Positions 46,501 through 58,507 of a DNA stretch of 64,000 nt are shown here, piece by piece. The position numbers and the translations under genes were made by a program. How positions within the stretch are numbered: the first letter of the stretch is position 1; every line of letters starts with the position of its first letter. The notes under the pieces are model-generated. The model saw only the letters and a list, made by a program, of their open reading frames with translations, was not told the DNA's origin and ran no database searches. Source of the stretch: Wurfbainia villosa (taxonomy: Eukaryota; Streptophyta; Magnoliopsida; Zingiberales; Zingiberaceae); the NCBI GenBank assembly GCA_025175895.1, contig CM046004.1:5208001-5272000 (forward strand). The letters run 5' to 3'.

Positions 46501-49500
46501 ACTTGACAAGACCAACACATATGAGGATCATTAACTTTCTATTATACTGCAATAGAAAATATTTTATAATCTATTGGTGCGACTGCAAAATATATATCTT
46601 ACATATATAACATTACAAATAGTGTAGTTTGAGAGAAGTGCAGAAGACATTAGTGCAGGTGGATATTAACAATAGTGTCAAGTTCAAGAGGCATAGAGAG
46701 AGAGTTGATGGTGTAGGAATGTCAAACATTGTTCTAGTCACTACATATGACACATTATATTGATTTAATTATGATAGGCAATGTTAAAGTTGATAAAGTG
46801 AAAAAGATAGTGTACAACAACAATAATAACAATCAAGTCTTAGCCCATTAGGTGGGGTCGGGTATATGAATCCTCCCACGCCATTGAGCTCTATCTCCTA
46901 CTATATCATCATTTATATTTAAATAAATTTTATCTTGCTTTATCGTTTCTAATCAAGTCGTCTTTGGTCTTCCTCCTCGTTTGATTTGCATATTTGCATT
47001 AATTTCACATCGCCTAACTGGAGCATTTATCGATCGTTTAGGTACATGTCCGTATCATCTTAAATGTATCTCCCGAAGTTTTTCCTCAATAGGTGCAATC
47101 TTAATTTTCACTCTAATATTTTTTTTCTTATTTTATCCAGCCTTATATGGTCATACATCTATCTTAACATTCTCATCTCTGTAACTCTCATATTTTGTTT
47201 ATATGTTTGAGTCATAGCCAACATTCAGCTCCATATAACATAGTAGATCTAACTGTCAACAACAACACCACCAAATATTTTCCCATTAGGTGGGGTTGGC
47301 TATGTGAATCCTTCTACGCCATTAGGCTCTATCTCCTATTATATCATCATTTATATTTAAATAAATTTTATATTATTTTATTGTTGTTAACCAAGTCTTT
47401 TTTTGTCTTTCTCCACGTTTGATGTGTATATTTGTCATAATTTCACATCGTTAATTAGTGCATTTATTGGTCGTCTAAGTACATGTTTGTACCACCTTAA
47501 ACGTGTTTCTCAGAACATTTATAGGTCTAATTATTGTTTTGTAAAAATTTTCTTTAAATTTTAAAGGTATTTTATGATCACAAAGAATATCTGACACTCT
47601 CTTTCATTTCAACAATCCTGCTTGTATTCTATATAAGACATCTCTCTCAACCCCTCTATTTTTTACAAAATTGATCTTAAATATTTAAAACTTTATGTTA
47701 CAGACAACTCATTATTTCCTAACATAACAATTGTCTCATTATATTTAACATTGCTACATTTAAATTCCATTATTGGGTTTACAACTCACTCCTGTTGAAA
47801 TTGTTTTCCTTTAAAAAGGTCGAATTAACAACTATTCACTTTTGAGGACTAGGAAATGTCTCATGTTCTCGTACTATTGAGGGTAGGGAGAAAAAAAATG
47901 TATTCTATCTGCTACATTTTGGATTACATCTGAGTCATTTTATAGTGATAGAGTCCTTATTCATTATTCTGTTTAAGTATGAAATGGACAAGAAACTGCA
48001 AGTGATATTTCTATCACTTAATTCACAAAGCAATTGAGGATGAGGAAATCAAGAGGTATTTAGGTAAATTAAATAATTAATAATATTAAAAATTGATGGT
48101 ATCAGATGAATAAAGATATTATGTGGATATGCAAAAGACATAAATGGTCTTGCAGGTTGTGTTTTGAACCGTCATGTAAATGGATTGTGTTAAATTTCAT
48201 CAACCCTGCATCTATCTGTCTGGTGATATGAAATGTCTTGAATCTCTTTCAGTGATGCTTTATTTCATATTGTAATGCTAAATATATCTGCTCTTTCCCT
48301 CTGTAAATTGAGGAACAAGTAAACAGAGTGAATAATGCATTTAGCTTGCTGAAGTCATTTGTCATTTACCGTTCCTAATTTGATATTTTTTCTTCTAAAA
48401 TTCACATGGTATTCTTATGTTTTCAGGAGGAATGCAGACGTTTGAGGCAGAGCATAAAATGTGGCTTGATTAGAAGATTGACTGTGGTAAGATGTGTCAT
48501 TTAGGCTAGTTGTTCTGGATCATTCAGTTTCCCAATACAATTTCTGATGTTTTTTCCATTATCAATGCTAAAGGGGGATCTTTTAACAAAAGCCAAAGCT
48601 ATACAAGAAGTGAGAGTTAATGATGTGGGTAAATCAGCAAAAAAAAAAAATTGTAACTGAAAGTTTTCAGTTGATGATTCCTGAGCAGTTTCATGGTTCC
48701 TGAATCTTATTGTTGATCTGCAGTGGTTAGCAAGTGAGAAACTGCGACTCAGTCATCTTCGTGATCGAGCAAGTGATTTGGGCAGGAGAAAAGAATATCC
48801 TTTTAGATCAAATGTTTTTGGTGTTCTGGGTGTTTTACTCCCCTTCTAATAAGATTTTGCTAGATTAACTGAAATTTTCCAATTTTTATATTCTTTTGTA
48901 TTGAACTATTTGCTAAAATTTCTTATTTCAACTATGTTGAATTTTGGTGATTTCAGTCCGTGAACAATATTTTTTTTATGCAAGAAATTATTTTTGATGA
49001 CCTGCTTGTTTGTTCTTGCTCTTATACTCCAGTTTTCTATTCCAGAAGATTTATGAATTATTTATTCTCACCAATCAATGATGAGAATGGGTCTGCTTGT
49101 ATATGTAATTTGATTGCTTGGAGATTATATCTTTAATATGGCTCACATAGGTTGAAATATGAGGTATATAGTAGTTTGTGCTTTATTGTCAATGATCATT
49201 CATTTGTGATTCATGATGGAAGATTAATTGGTGATTGGGGACAAATTGAAATAAAAACAATGTAAAAGCCCTGTTTTCTTATAACCCTTTCCACTCTCTC
49301 CTCTTTCCTTCTTGTGTCTTAAGCCTTTTTGGTAGATCGTTCACATGAAGCCCTCTAAGCTATAATGTATTGTGCAGTGTATCCTCCACCACCAATATAT
49401 GCTTGACTGTGTCGTCAGCTTCTTGCAGCATTGCGCATGATTCTTGTCTTATGGTACTAGATGTTTCTTGCTTTTGTGGAATCATGTGATAGATGGAGCA

Positions 49501-52500
49501 TTGTCATTGTTGGTGATGATAAGCTATTTTCATTGCCTTTCTACTTGTCTCTTCCAAAAAAAGAAAATAAACTTGTGTATAAAGACAGTAACATCATATT
49601 TGTTTATGCTGTATGGTGTAGCTACAAACACCTTGTACATGCTTGCTTGGTTTAGCTTGCAATTTGATTCTCCCTGTTGGTTTAATTTTATTTTAGCTCC
49701 TTAGTTTTTAACCTTTCATTTTATGCTTTGGTTGATCATTGCCCTTTTAGGCTAAAAGGGTAGCCCGGTGCACGAAGCTCCCGCCATGCAGGGTTTCAGA
49801 GAAGGATCTATTGTACACAGTCTTACCTTGCTTTGCAAGAGGTTGTTTTCAGGATTCGAACCCGTGACTTCTAGGTCACAAGACAACAACCTTACCGTTG
49901 CGCCAAGGCTCCCCTTCTAGGTGCAATGGTAAAGTTGCTGCCTTTTAGGCTAAGGAAAATTTTATTATACTATGGTATGATTTGCCATTCTTTATGGATT
50001 GAGTATTAGACAATTAAGAAGTGACATTTGCAAAAGGTTAGTGTAATATAGATAAAAATGCTTAGATGGATGGGGAAGTCCCTAAATATGATAAAATAAG
50101 AAACAGTAACATTCGAGAATAATTGAGTGCTATTTTAATAGATGACAAAATGAAAAAAAAAAATAGATAGAGATGTCTGGAACATGTTCAAAGTAGATGA
50201 TTAGGTTCTATAGTTAGATATCGTGAATCAATCAATTAGGGCTTGTTAGGGTCCAAATTGTGTATTTAAGGGCCTTTTTGTAAATATACAAATCATGGAG
50301 GTTAAATGTAAATGATAACATGATGTACGTAAAAGGGGACTAATCTTGATCAATAAATGTCATGAGCTGGATCCACTCTGCACTTTATGGACAAACCTCA
50401 CTTTCAGAAACTAGAACCCTTCCAAAAATTTAGGTCTCAGAATACATTTCATTAAATTGCATTTTCTAGACACCAGAATTCATATATCAATATAAACAAG
50501 AGAAAAATGAGTTATGAGTATCAAATTCCAGATTACGATCCAATCAAATTATGATGAAAGCAAAAGTTTGTTCATTTGGGGCAATCAAAGTCAAGTAAGA
50601 AAGCTTCATCAATAGTCAACCTACTTTTAGTGCAAAACATCAGAAATCATCGATTAGAAAGGTAAGAATGAATTTACTAGATCCAAAGTTTGCAACTCCA
50701 TGAAGGAATTATTCTGGACCAAACAAATTAGAGACTTGACAAATCATGCTGAGGCTTGGGACGCATTTTAGTGAACAGACAAAGACTGAAAGTGGTGGAT
50801 ATTGCTGCTTCAGTTTCACTATGCTAAAATATAACTCAATAATGAGAGGGAGAGGGGTTTACATCAATTTGCGGTGTTAATCATAGGGTTTGGGGAAGTG
50901 CGAGGTGTTTGTGGTGGTGAGGGGTTGACAATGCTACTAGGGCTTGGCAAGGGGCGAGGAATTCATGTTGGTGATTGAGCTTCTGAAAAGAATCAATGAT
51001 GGCTATGGAATTTTCAGTCATGTTGTCCAAGATTTAGCCATCTCTGGGTGCCATGCCCAACAACTCGATAGGCATTGACAATTCCCCTTTATGCTTCCTT
51101 GGACAATTCAACTTGCTTTGACATTTAGACTACTCTGACATGTGACTTCTTTGATACTCGAATTCAGATAATTATTTTTACTGTTTAACTTTAGGCATCT
51201 TGCCAATTTTTAAACTGTTCTAACAATGAGGGTGGAAGAAGTGATGCAAATTGGGTATTGCCTTAGGATCCTATGGTGGAGTGCCCATCTCACTAGTTGC
51301 AGCTTGATGAGGTGGTGCTGAACTACTTGTTGATTGGGAGGCCATTGACGACCTACCATCTGATGCTGTGTGGTGTTGGATGGAGGCTACTTAAGTAGTA
51401 TGTTGGCTGACTTTTATTTATGAGGCTGTCTAGTTGCTATGAGTTCTTATCGGTGTTATATCTACCTTCTTATTTTGGTTGAGGCTAGCTATTATGTCTT
51501 CGTGGATCAGTGTAGGGTCTGTTGATCTTACTTGTAACTAAGGGTCGTACGGACATATGACTACTTTTGAAGCTTGCTTGTCATGTGGCCCATTCTTTAT
51601 GGTACTCCCCAAGGGCCATGACCCTTGGATGTAGGGCTGTAAATGAGTCGAGCCAAACCAAGCTTTGTGTTTGTTCCTCAAGATTGTTTGGTAAGCTAAC
51701 TGAGTTGAGCTGTTGAAATAGTTATTCAAGATTGGCTAGAGCTTAGTTAACTTAATACATTGTTAAGCATATTTGGTTGGTTAGCAAGCTTGATATTACA
51801 AATTTGTGAGGAGTTTTTTGTTTTTTATAGGTAAATTTATTTTATAAGAACTTTATTAATGGACATGGTTCACGAGTTTTATTTGTGGACATGTTCTCAA
51901 ATAGTTCACAATATCCTTTCACAAGCATTAGCGAGTTGAACATATATATATTCAACATTCTTCATTTACTTAGTAAAATGTTTTAGCTTGTTCATTTAAT
52001 TAATATTGTGCATGTTGAACAAAGATAAACAAGTTCCTGGCAAGGAACATTTAGTTCATTTACAGCCCTACTTGGAGGTAGGGTTCCCTTTTCTACATAA
52101 GATATTTTTCTCACGACAGTTATACAAATATACAATAGGGTTGGCCTTTGGGGATTTCTCAAAAGAAGAAATGGACCTAGTCATTTTTTCGTCCTCTGCT
52201 TTGTAATATCTTATTGTTGTTGATATATTTGTGAACATAAATTATATTGCTAAAGTCACCTTCAATTATTTTGTTGAAATATCCATAACTATTTCTACGC
52301 TCAGAGAGTGCATTGAGAAGTTGCAGATTTTGGACACGCCTGAGGAACACCAGCGTCGGCTTGGTGAAATTTCAGAAATACATGTTGATCCACGTATGGA
52401 TCCCACTTATGAATCTCCTGAAGAAACAGATGATAAGAAAGAAGGTATTTTTTTTCCTGCATTATTGATGATCTCTTATCAGCATTTGGCCTATTAAACT

Positions 52501-55496
52501 GCTAGGTTGATAACATTCCTCAGTATTTGTTGATGTGCTCCCATTATGCAGATAGTTTTAACAGGTCAAGTGTTCCTTTATCTCTTAAAAGAGGAAGGAA
52601 TTTATTATCTCCTGGTAGAGAATCAATTTCAAGTTACCAATTGAATGAGGCGACAAGAACCTTAAGCACTGATCGGATACCAAACAAAAATCATAGACCA
52701 GAAGATACAGGAGATAATATTGCACATCATCATGCAGTGAAACACGATGCCACTGTTTGGAGCAGTTCCCAACTCGAAACTAAAGTAGAAAACTCTTATA
52801 ACAATGCATCTGAAACTGTGATCAGATCTTCTGGTGTTTCTGTGATACAATATGGCAGTGAGCACGACAGAGTGTGGCATTATCAAGATCCATCTGGAAA
52901 AATCCAGGGACCCTTTTCAATTTTGCAGCTGCGCAAATGGAGCTCCACTGGGTTTTTCCCTCCAGATCTTAGGGTATGGCTAGCATCCAAAAATCAAGAA
53001 TCCATGTTACTGACTGACGCACTGCTGAAATTCCAGACTTGCTCGCAACAGAATTCTCAAACTGCTAATCTTACCCAGTCTCCAAGTTTTTCAGGTGCAG
53101 CTACTGGTCATAGCTGGGATATGGATTTGAGAGACAATAATAATCCACCACTGGCAGAGATCAAGCAAAATGAGCACCATTGGAATGCAAATCAGAATGA
53201 TGCAACTGTATCTGCTGCTGGGTACGATGTGACAAACGTTGATAAACAGGTTCTTCAGGTATCTAATTACAGTGAGCAAAACAGGGAGCTCATTACTCAA
53301 GGAAGGGTCGGAGCCTCTACACGTGTCTGGGAATCTTCAGCAGATATAAATACTTGGTTCGACCAAAATGCAAGTTATAATATCCCAGACCCGAACCCAA
53401 GTTTTTCTGCTCCCTTAAGTAGAAGTCCATACAATGCTCCAGCCTATCAGGGCATAGTAATGCAAGTAGAAAATGCTGAGAGATGGAGCAGGAACCAGGA
53501 CAACAGGAGTTCCTGGAATTCAATTAGGTCTAGGCCCATAATACCTACTGGTCAGGCTTGTGAAGGTCAATATCCTAGTCAGAGCCCTTTAAGCCAACAA
53601 TCCCATCAGGTTTCTCAACTCTACCAACAAATTCAATCACCCAACAACTCTAGAAGTCAATGGGAAAATGATGGATACAGCCCAACTACTCCCACTCTGC
53701 AGCCAAGTCGTATGAGCTGGACAAGTCATCAAGCACATACTATGGCACCCTCTGCATCTGTTACTTCTATTCATACAGTACGCTATAGCTGGAATGCTAT
53801 ACCAAGTGCTCAGTTGCATCAATTAGGCACCAACACTATGGACACCAAGGTTAGTGTTCCATTAGTGGATGCTGTTGGTAGATGGAGTCCAAAGTCATCA
53901 CCGAATGCCCTTGATCAATATGCAGAACCGAAAGGCTGGGTTTCAGAGTCTGCTACAGCAATATCAGCTGCTGATACCAACTTCAATTTTGGCAAAATGG
54001 ATAATTTGAGTAACACGTCACCGGCCAATCAGCAGAAAACGCCTTTATCTCATCCAATTGCTTCAAGTGCTTCATTTAGGAAAAACAGCCAATTTTTTGA
54101 AAGTACATGTCCTAGCCCAACTCCAAGTAGTGAGGAACATGACTCTTCTTTTCCAATAGATGACTCTGATTCTCACAAGGTCTTGGATGGACCCTCAGAA
54201 GATGCAGATGTACAGAGTCCTGTCAGAATTACTCCTTGCCTTTCTGTTGAGGTAGATGGCACACAATCCTCCATGAAATCCCAGGCTGAAATGACAGATA
54301 AGATTACTGAGATTGAAAGGTTGGCTTCCCTGTCTTATGAGTCAGAGAACAAACATCCTTCTCTTGCACAGACAGACGACAAACTGCAAAACCTCACTCC
54401 AATTACAAGGGCTGCACATAAAGTTGATGCATTAGACAATGATTCAGTTCAGAAATTAGAAGCATTGCCAAATCCCAAACTAGCACCTGAAGTGACAAAA
54501 GCCCAGGATAATCTTGATTATTTTGGCACAAATGTTGCATTTTCAGGGAATAAATTGGATCAAACAGAAACTGAAAATCCAGAATACTTCTCTGGCCTTG
54601 CGCATATTGATACGAAGGGCATTGAGTCGGCATCACCTTATACTACACCAACTTCTGGACCATATGAATGGAATGCTGCTGTTGATTCTGCCTCTGGGAA
54701 GAACCAAAGTGACATGTTGGTTTCTTCGGTTGATTTTCTTCCTCCACTATCTCCAACTATAACAGATATGTTTGCTGAACCTACATCCAGAAACACTGCT
54801 TGTGAGATGGCTGATGATTCTGCTCACAGCAGTTGGGAGATAGCCCCACATTGCCCAAAAAATGGAGCAGCAGCTCATGGAACTGGACCTAATATGGTCA
54901 GTGGAGTGATAGTTCAAGAGAAAACCGATGTGGCTTGGGGAACTGCAGAACAAACAAGCACCGAAACAGATTGGACTATGGCCCCAACGAAAAATGCTGC
55001 TGATACAAGTACACGTTGGGCAAAAATGACTGTGAGGGACTCGAGTGAAGCCTTGAATACTCAAGGCAACCAAAACATCAATACTGGCTGGGGAGCACCT
55101 CAAAACCCCAATCCTGGGTGGGAACCAACCACGAAGATAAGCTCTGGTGCAGAATCTGGCTGGGTACTGCCAACAACAGGATATATAAATCAGAATGAAA
55201 ATGCCAACTCTTGTTGGGGAGCTTCGCAAGGAAGCAAGAGTGCTAGCTGGAGCTCAGCAAACATATACCATGAGAATATGGACCTTCAGAAAAGACATGG
55301 TGGGGATAGTTACCACGAAGGCATTGATTCAGGTTATGGTGGCAGATATAACCCACAAAACCGGAATTATTTTGGTGGAGCTGGAGGGCCTGTACGACCT
55401 GTGAGAGGACAAGGGCAGAGAGGGGTGTGCAAGTTCTACGAGAGTGGGCATTGCAAGAAGGGTGCATTGTGCAATTACCTGCATCCAGGAGAGTAA
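34596..55496 (+). CDS. NERD: NERD-like protein: PHD, SWIB, Plus3, GYF, GW/WG motifs, CCCH zinc finger; 10 exons, 1695 aa
   Basis: In Arabidopsis, NERD is a nuclear GW-repeat/PHD protein that binds histone H3 and AGO2 and acts in siRNA-dependent DNA methylation. Exons: 34596-35104, 35209-35288, 36416-36603, 40189-41098, 41172-41299, 48427-48486, 48574-48624, 48724-48794, 52299-52444 and 52552-55496. They give an unbroken 5088-nt frame. Domains: KRKRGRPPK AT-hook-like motif, extended PHD/zinc region (from about 155, VCFICFDGGNLVVCD), SWIB (371-452), Plus3 (about 508-640), GYF (about 820-875, WHYQDPSGKIQGPF). GW/WG motifs contain W1177, W1510, W1561, W1571, W1585 and W1603. A CX7CX5CX3H finger (C1674-H1692) ends the protein. 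Introns 3, 5 and 8 are 3.6, 7.1 and 3.5 kb. A paralogous CCCH44-type protein is the main alternative name. Confidence 0.92.
36604..40188 (+). other. NERD-like intron 3 (3.6 kb)
   Basis: AT-rich intron without a recognisable coding remnant. It contains a local direct duplication (38763-38965, listed separately). GT and AG borders are AAG|GTTTGC and GGCAG|ATC. Confidence 0.7.
38763..38965. repeat. Tandem duplication, 103-bp unit, in NERD-like intron 3
   Basis: Two adjacent copies begin ATCAAAATGTAT(C/T)CATAT and end CAATGATTGACCAAAG. They are offset by 103 bp and differ at about ten positions. Confidence 0.75.
41300..43403 (+). other. NERD-like intron 5, left part
   Basis: Mostly AT-rich. Positions 41880-42540 hold repetitive ACCGGATCAGGTC / GACCAGTTAGT-like words of an unidentified repeat. 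GGTATCCGAG at about 42654 resembles a degraded LTR-element primer binding site, and the CT-rich 42700-43350 (open for 228 codons, biased composition) could be a retroelement leader. I do not call a gene here. Confidence 0.4.
43404..43417. repeat. TSD (14 bp) left of RTE element
   Basis: GGTTATATTAAACA, repeated at 45589-45602. Confidence 0.88.
43418..45588 (-). mobile_element. RTE-clade LINE, 2.17 kb, decayed, with both ends
   Basis: On the minus strand the 3' end carries the plant RTE hallmark AGCCGACCCCACCTAATGGG, followed by a TTG-repeat tail (CAACAACAA on the plus strand from 43422). The endonuclease part is still readable at 44608-44883 (ILIRNDLNGYVG, SQIDFLIVRK). The 5' part ends in sequence like the RTE leader (CATGGCCGGTCCCAAGCCC). 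A perfect 14-bp TSD flanks it. The family is normally over 3 kb, so about a third is missing internally, mainly around the reverse transcriptase. It lies antisense in NERD-like intron 5. Confidence 0.85.
45589..45602. repeat. TSD (14 bp) right of RTE element
   Basis: Identical to 43404-43417. Confidence 0.88.
45603..46813 (+). other. NERD-like intron 5, middle part
   Basis: AT-rich with no gene or definable repeat. Confidence 0.5.
46814..47256 (-). repeat. RTE 3'-end fragment, copy 2
   Basis: It starts with a CAACAACAATAATAAC tail and GCCCATTAGGTGGGGTCGGG. It then runs about 440 bp through RTE 3' ORF sequence to TCCATATAACATAGTAGATC. It is 5'-truncated or interrupted by the next copy. Confidence 0.75.
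47257..47870 (-). repeat. RTE 3'-end fragment, copy 3
   Basis: A CAACAACAACACC tail and CCCATTAGGTGGGGTTGGC begin directly after copy 2. The following sequence repeats the same ORF end, then extends further 5' to about 47870. Copies 2 and 3 are in the same orientation, so this is either a nested or a tandem RTE insertion. Confidence 0.65.
47871..48426 (+). other. NERD-like intron 5, right end
   Basis: AT-rich intron sequence ending TATGTTTTCAG before exon 6. Nothing else recognised. Confidence 0.5.
49756..49940 (-). mobile_element. tRNA-derived SINE (Au-like) with 13-bp TSD
   Basis: On the minus strand there is a box A-like CCTTGGCGCAACGGTAAGG and a box B GGGTTCGAATCC. The SINE body then runs to CGTGCACCGGGCTACCC. 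CCTTTTAGGCTAA at 49743-49755 and 49941-49953 forms a perfect duplication. About 24 bases next to the right TSD (GGTGCAATGGTAAAGTTGC) look like a second SINE head in the opposite direction. Confidence 0.85.
49954..51623 (+). other. U12 intron interior without defined element
   Basis: No gene or defined repeat. AT-rich to about 50500, then more balanced composition around 50850-51450. Confidence 0.5.
51632..52070. mobile_element. hAT-type MITE (439 bp) in the U12 intron
   Basis: The ends TAGGGCTGTAAATGAGTC and the inverted TAGGGCTGTAAATGAACT form TIRs. The 8-bp flanks are CTTGGATG (51624-51631) and CTTGGAGG (52071-52078), one mismatch. It is the same family as the element at 57933-58499. Its right end lies about 210 bp upstream of the U12 branch site. 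Confidence 0.82.
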
Positions 55497-55740
55497 AATT
55501 TTGCTTCCCACCTTTCATTCCAGTTTTTGTACAGTCAAACTAATGGCGCTGTGCTCGTGCATACCATCAAAAGTCTTGCTTGGCCAAGTTCAATTTCCTG
55601 AACAGTTCTCGAAGCAGCAGCTGTTCCATATGAGTATTGGATCTTTGTAAGCTAGCTGGCTAGGCACACGATTAGGACGAGCTAGCCATGTTCTGTTTAT
55701 GTTGTAGACGATCACTATAATTTTAACATCTTGTTATGAT
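55497..55740 (+). other. Likely 3' UTR of the NERD-like gene
   Basis: It follows the TAA at 55494-55496. Composition is like transcript ends (T-rich). No clear AATAAA was chosen. Confidence 0.45.
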
Positions 55741-56657
55741 CACCAACCAACAGGATGACTTGCTGGTCTTAAATTTCTGCCTTGTCCTTCGGATCCACAA
55801 CTAGTCATCTTAGGTTTCAACAACACATTAGTTGCTTCACTACTATATTGTTTGAGATTGTGCAGTGAAAAATAATGTCCTACTTGAACTCCCAAGTTTT
55901 TTGCATCGTCGATTGGCCTCACAATTAGCCAACTTAGGTTCCAAGAGCACCACATTTGTCGCTTCACTAACTAGCGAGTCAAATTATGCAATAAGCATAT
56001 ATATCTATTATACTCTTTTCTCTCCAAAGAATGTGCCAAGTGAATTGAATTTATCAAGGAATACATAATTCTATTATACTTTATCCTCCAAAGAATATAC
56101 ATTTTAGGTAGGCTGATTGAGTCGAGTTAATTAAAAGGATTAGGTTGTTTGAGTGAGGTGATCAGTAAGAAGGTTGAGTTGCTATGTTTATAATGAGAGA
56201 TTGATGAATTCAACAGGCTAGGTAGGTTTGGACAATAAAAAGGCAATTGAGATATGTTGGATGAATTGGGTGAGTTGAAGCAAAATCCACTGATTAATTG
56301 GGTGAGTCAAATGGGTCAAATGAGTTAAATAAGATTGTGTAAAGTAGATAAATTAGACGAATTGAATTGTCCATTAATTGTTATTAAATTGATTTAGTAG
56401 CTAGGTTGAATGTTACAAATTGGGCAAATCAAATAGAACTACTACATGGAGAGAGACAAATGGATCTAGTGAGGTTGATTAATTGATTGAGTTAACCAAT
56501 TAGATTTGAGCAAAGTAAATAAAATGGATAGGACAATTAATTAGGTTGGGCATTAAGCCTGAGTACGTGGATTATATATTTCAACTACAGTATTTTTTTA
56601 AAGAAGGTTTTTGTTATTTCTTAGTGCCCAAAAATTTGCAAGAGAACATATACCTTA

Positions 56658-56688
<31 letters not shown>

Positions 56689-57924
56689 TCAAATATTGTT
56701 CGAGTTCTATTAGTGCATTGTTAAGTCGAATGAATTTAAGTTTTTTTTATCAATTGACAATATATAATTTAGTTAGTCCACTTGATTGACTTATCCAATT
56801 GTCAATCGACTCGTGAGATCAAATAAAAGTCCGTCAATGATGCATGGCATTGTCTAATTTATTGATTCATGTCTAATTAATGAATTGACCCAACTAAAAA
56901 ATAGTGGGAAAAAAAAAACTCATCCATGTTCCTATAAAATTGTATGTATAGTTTAACAACTCTTTATCTTCTCGAGACCTAATTAATTCACCCTGATTGA
57001 CTTTCATCAATATAATACAGGTTGCATCCAATTAATATTAAAAAAAGCTTTCGTGTATTATTGGGAAGATTATTCTCCCAACGTTATCATTACATCTAAG
57101 AAAGGCATAAGCAATATTATTATAAATTTGCCTTTTGCCCAAAAAAAAAGGGGTGTTTTTCATAATTCCTTATTCTCCTTGCACTATGATAGCGATTTGT
57201 TGGAAGAACATCATAATATATAGAAGGAATTAATAGTGTGATTCCAATGCTATGATTAATTAATTAGTGAGAAGCTTAATTCTCTCTACTCTAATTTTCT
57301 AGGCTTTTCCCTTAGCCAATCTTTCCTTTGTAGATCCATGTGATCCCAGTATACCTTTTATATATATAGACACCCTTAGCTAGCTTGGGCCTAGCAAGCA
57401 CATGATATATATATATAGTTATAATCAAAATGAAAATGTCCATTAATTACTAAGGAACTCCCCCCCCCCCCCCCCCTCTTTTGTTTTTTTTTTTATTTAA
57501 CAAAAATTAATTACATGAAAACGATCGACCTTCTTAATTAATTATAGAATTAACTTCCCCAGGCACTTTGCCTGATCTCCAGGTTTAATTTAATTAATTA
57601 GATCAGCATGCTCATCGGTGTAGATATGGATGCCCCCATTTGCTGACTTATCATCCAGAATGCAGCCACATTGAATTAAATAGTTTTTCTGTGACTTTTC
57701 TATCTTATCTTCTCCCACTCCAATCAAAACTCAATGATTGACATTACACACCAAATGAATCACTGCAATTAACCTTTTCGGTCGTCTTAATTAGTTTTAG
57801 CTTAATCGATTAGTTTTATCTTTCTCACAAGTGATTATATGGATGGAAATATTAATTGTTCAATGAGAATTTCAACATTTCTAGCGTAGCATATATATCT
57901 AATTAATATATGAATATATATAGT
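55741..57924. other. Intergenic, AT-rich
   Basis: It holds an (AT)n tract near 56660-56686 and a run of about 17 C followed by T-runs at 57460-57495. GAGTTGAGC/GGGTGAG-like degenerate words lie at 56100-56540. No gene was recognised. Confidence 0.5.
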
Positions 57925-57932
57925 TATATACT

Positions 57933-58499
57933 TAGGATTGTAAACGAGTCAAAATCAAATCAAGTTTTATAATGTTCAAATAGCTTGTTTGATAAGATAA
58001 TCAAGCTGAACTGAGTCAAGTCTAAAAATTAACTAAGCTATTTAAAAATCCGTTCAAGCTTAACTTGATTTTTTTTTTTTTAGAGATTGAGCTTGCATGG
58101 CTTGAGCTTGAATTGAGCTTGACTTATTTATTGGGTATCAAACTTCTAATCAAACTTGATTCAAACTTGTTTAAGTTCGGTTTATTTAAACATTATCAAG
58201 CTCTTAAGTTAAGCTTATTTGTTTATTTTAAATTTTTTAATATTTTAATCCTTATTTATAAATGAGTATAAATAAATTTATAAATACTTTTTAAATGAGT
58301 ATATTCATGAACACTGTTCGCGAATATTAACAAATTGAACTCAAATATGTTCAAGTTTATTTATTTAATTAATTTATCAAGTTGTTTAAGCTTGTTTATT
58401 AATTAATTGACTTTGATGCATATTGAACGAATGTAAACGAGTTCTTATCGAACCGAATACCAAATTTATTTATGAACACTTGGTTCGTTTACAGCTCTA
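57933..58499. mobile_element. hAT-type MITE (567 bp) with perfect 8-bp TSD
   Basis: The ends TAGGATTGTAAACGAGTC and the inverted TAGAGCTGTAAACGAACC are flanked by TATATACT at 57925-57932 and 58500-58507. The inside is rich in TCAAGCTTGA-like palindromic words. No transposase is present. Confidence 0.88.
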
Positions 58500-58507
58500 T
58501 ATATACT

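Larger units (their letters stand above)
48795..52298 (+). other. U12-type AT-AC intron (intron 8 of the NERD-like gene)
   Basis: The intron begins ATATCCTTTT, an exact match to the U12 5' splice consensus RTATCCTT. It ends in TTTCTAC|GCTC. A branch-point-like ATCCATAAC (52281-52289) differs from TTCCTTAAC at two positions and places the adenosine 10 nt before the end. Only this AT-AC choice joins the flanking exons to the conserved Plus3 continuation GRRKELRECIEKLQ. The nearest AG gives a frame break. Confidence 0.88.

Noticed and set aside
49800..49916. tRNA gene on the minus strand (box A and box B present)
   Set aside because: The sequence continues into a SINE body and is flanked by 13-bp TSDs, and a cloverleaf is not maintained. 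It is a tRNA-derived SINE.
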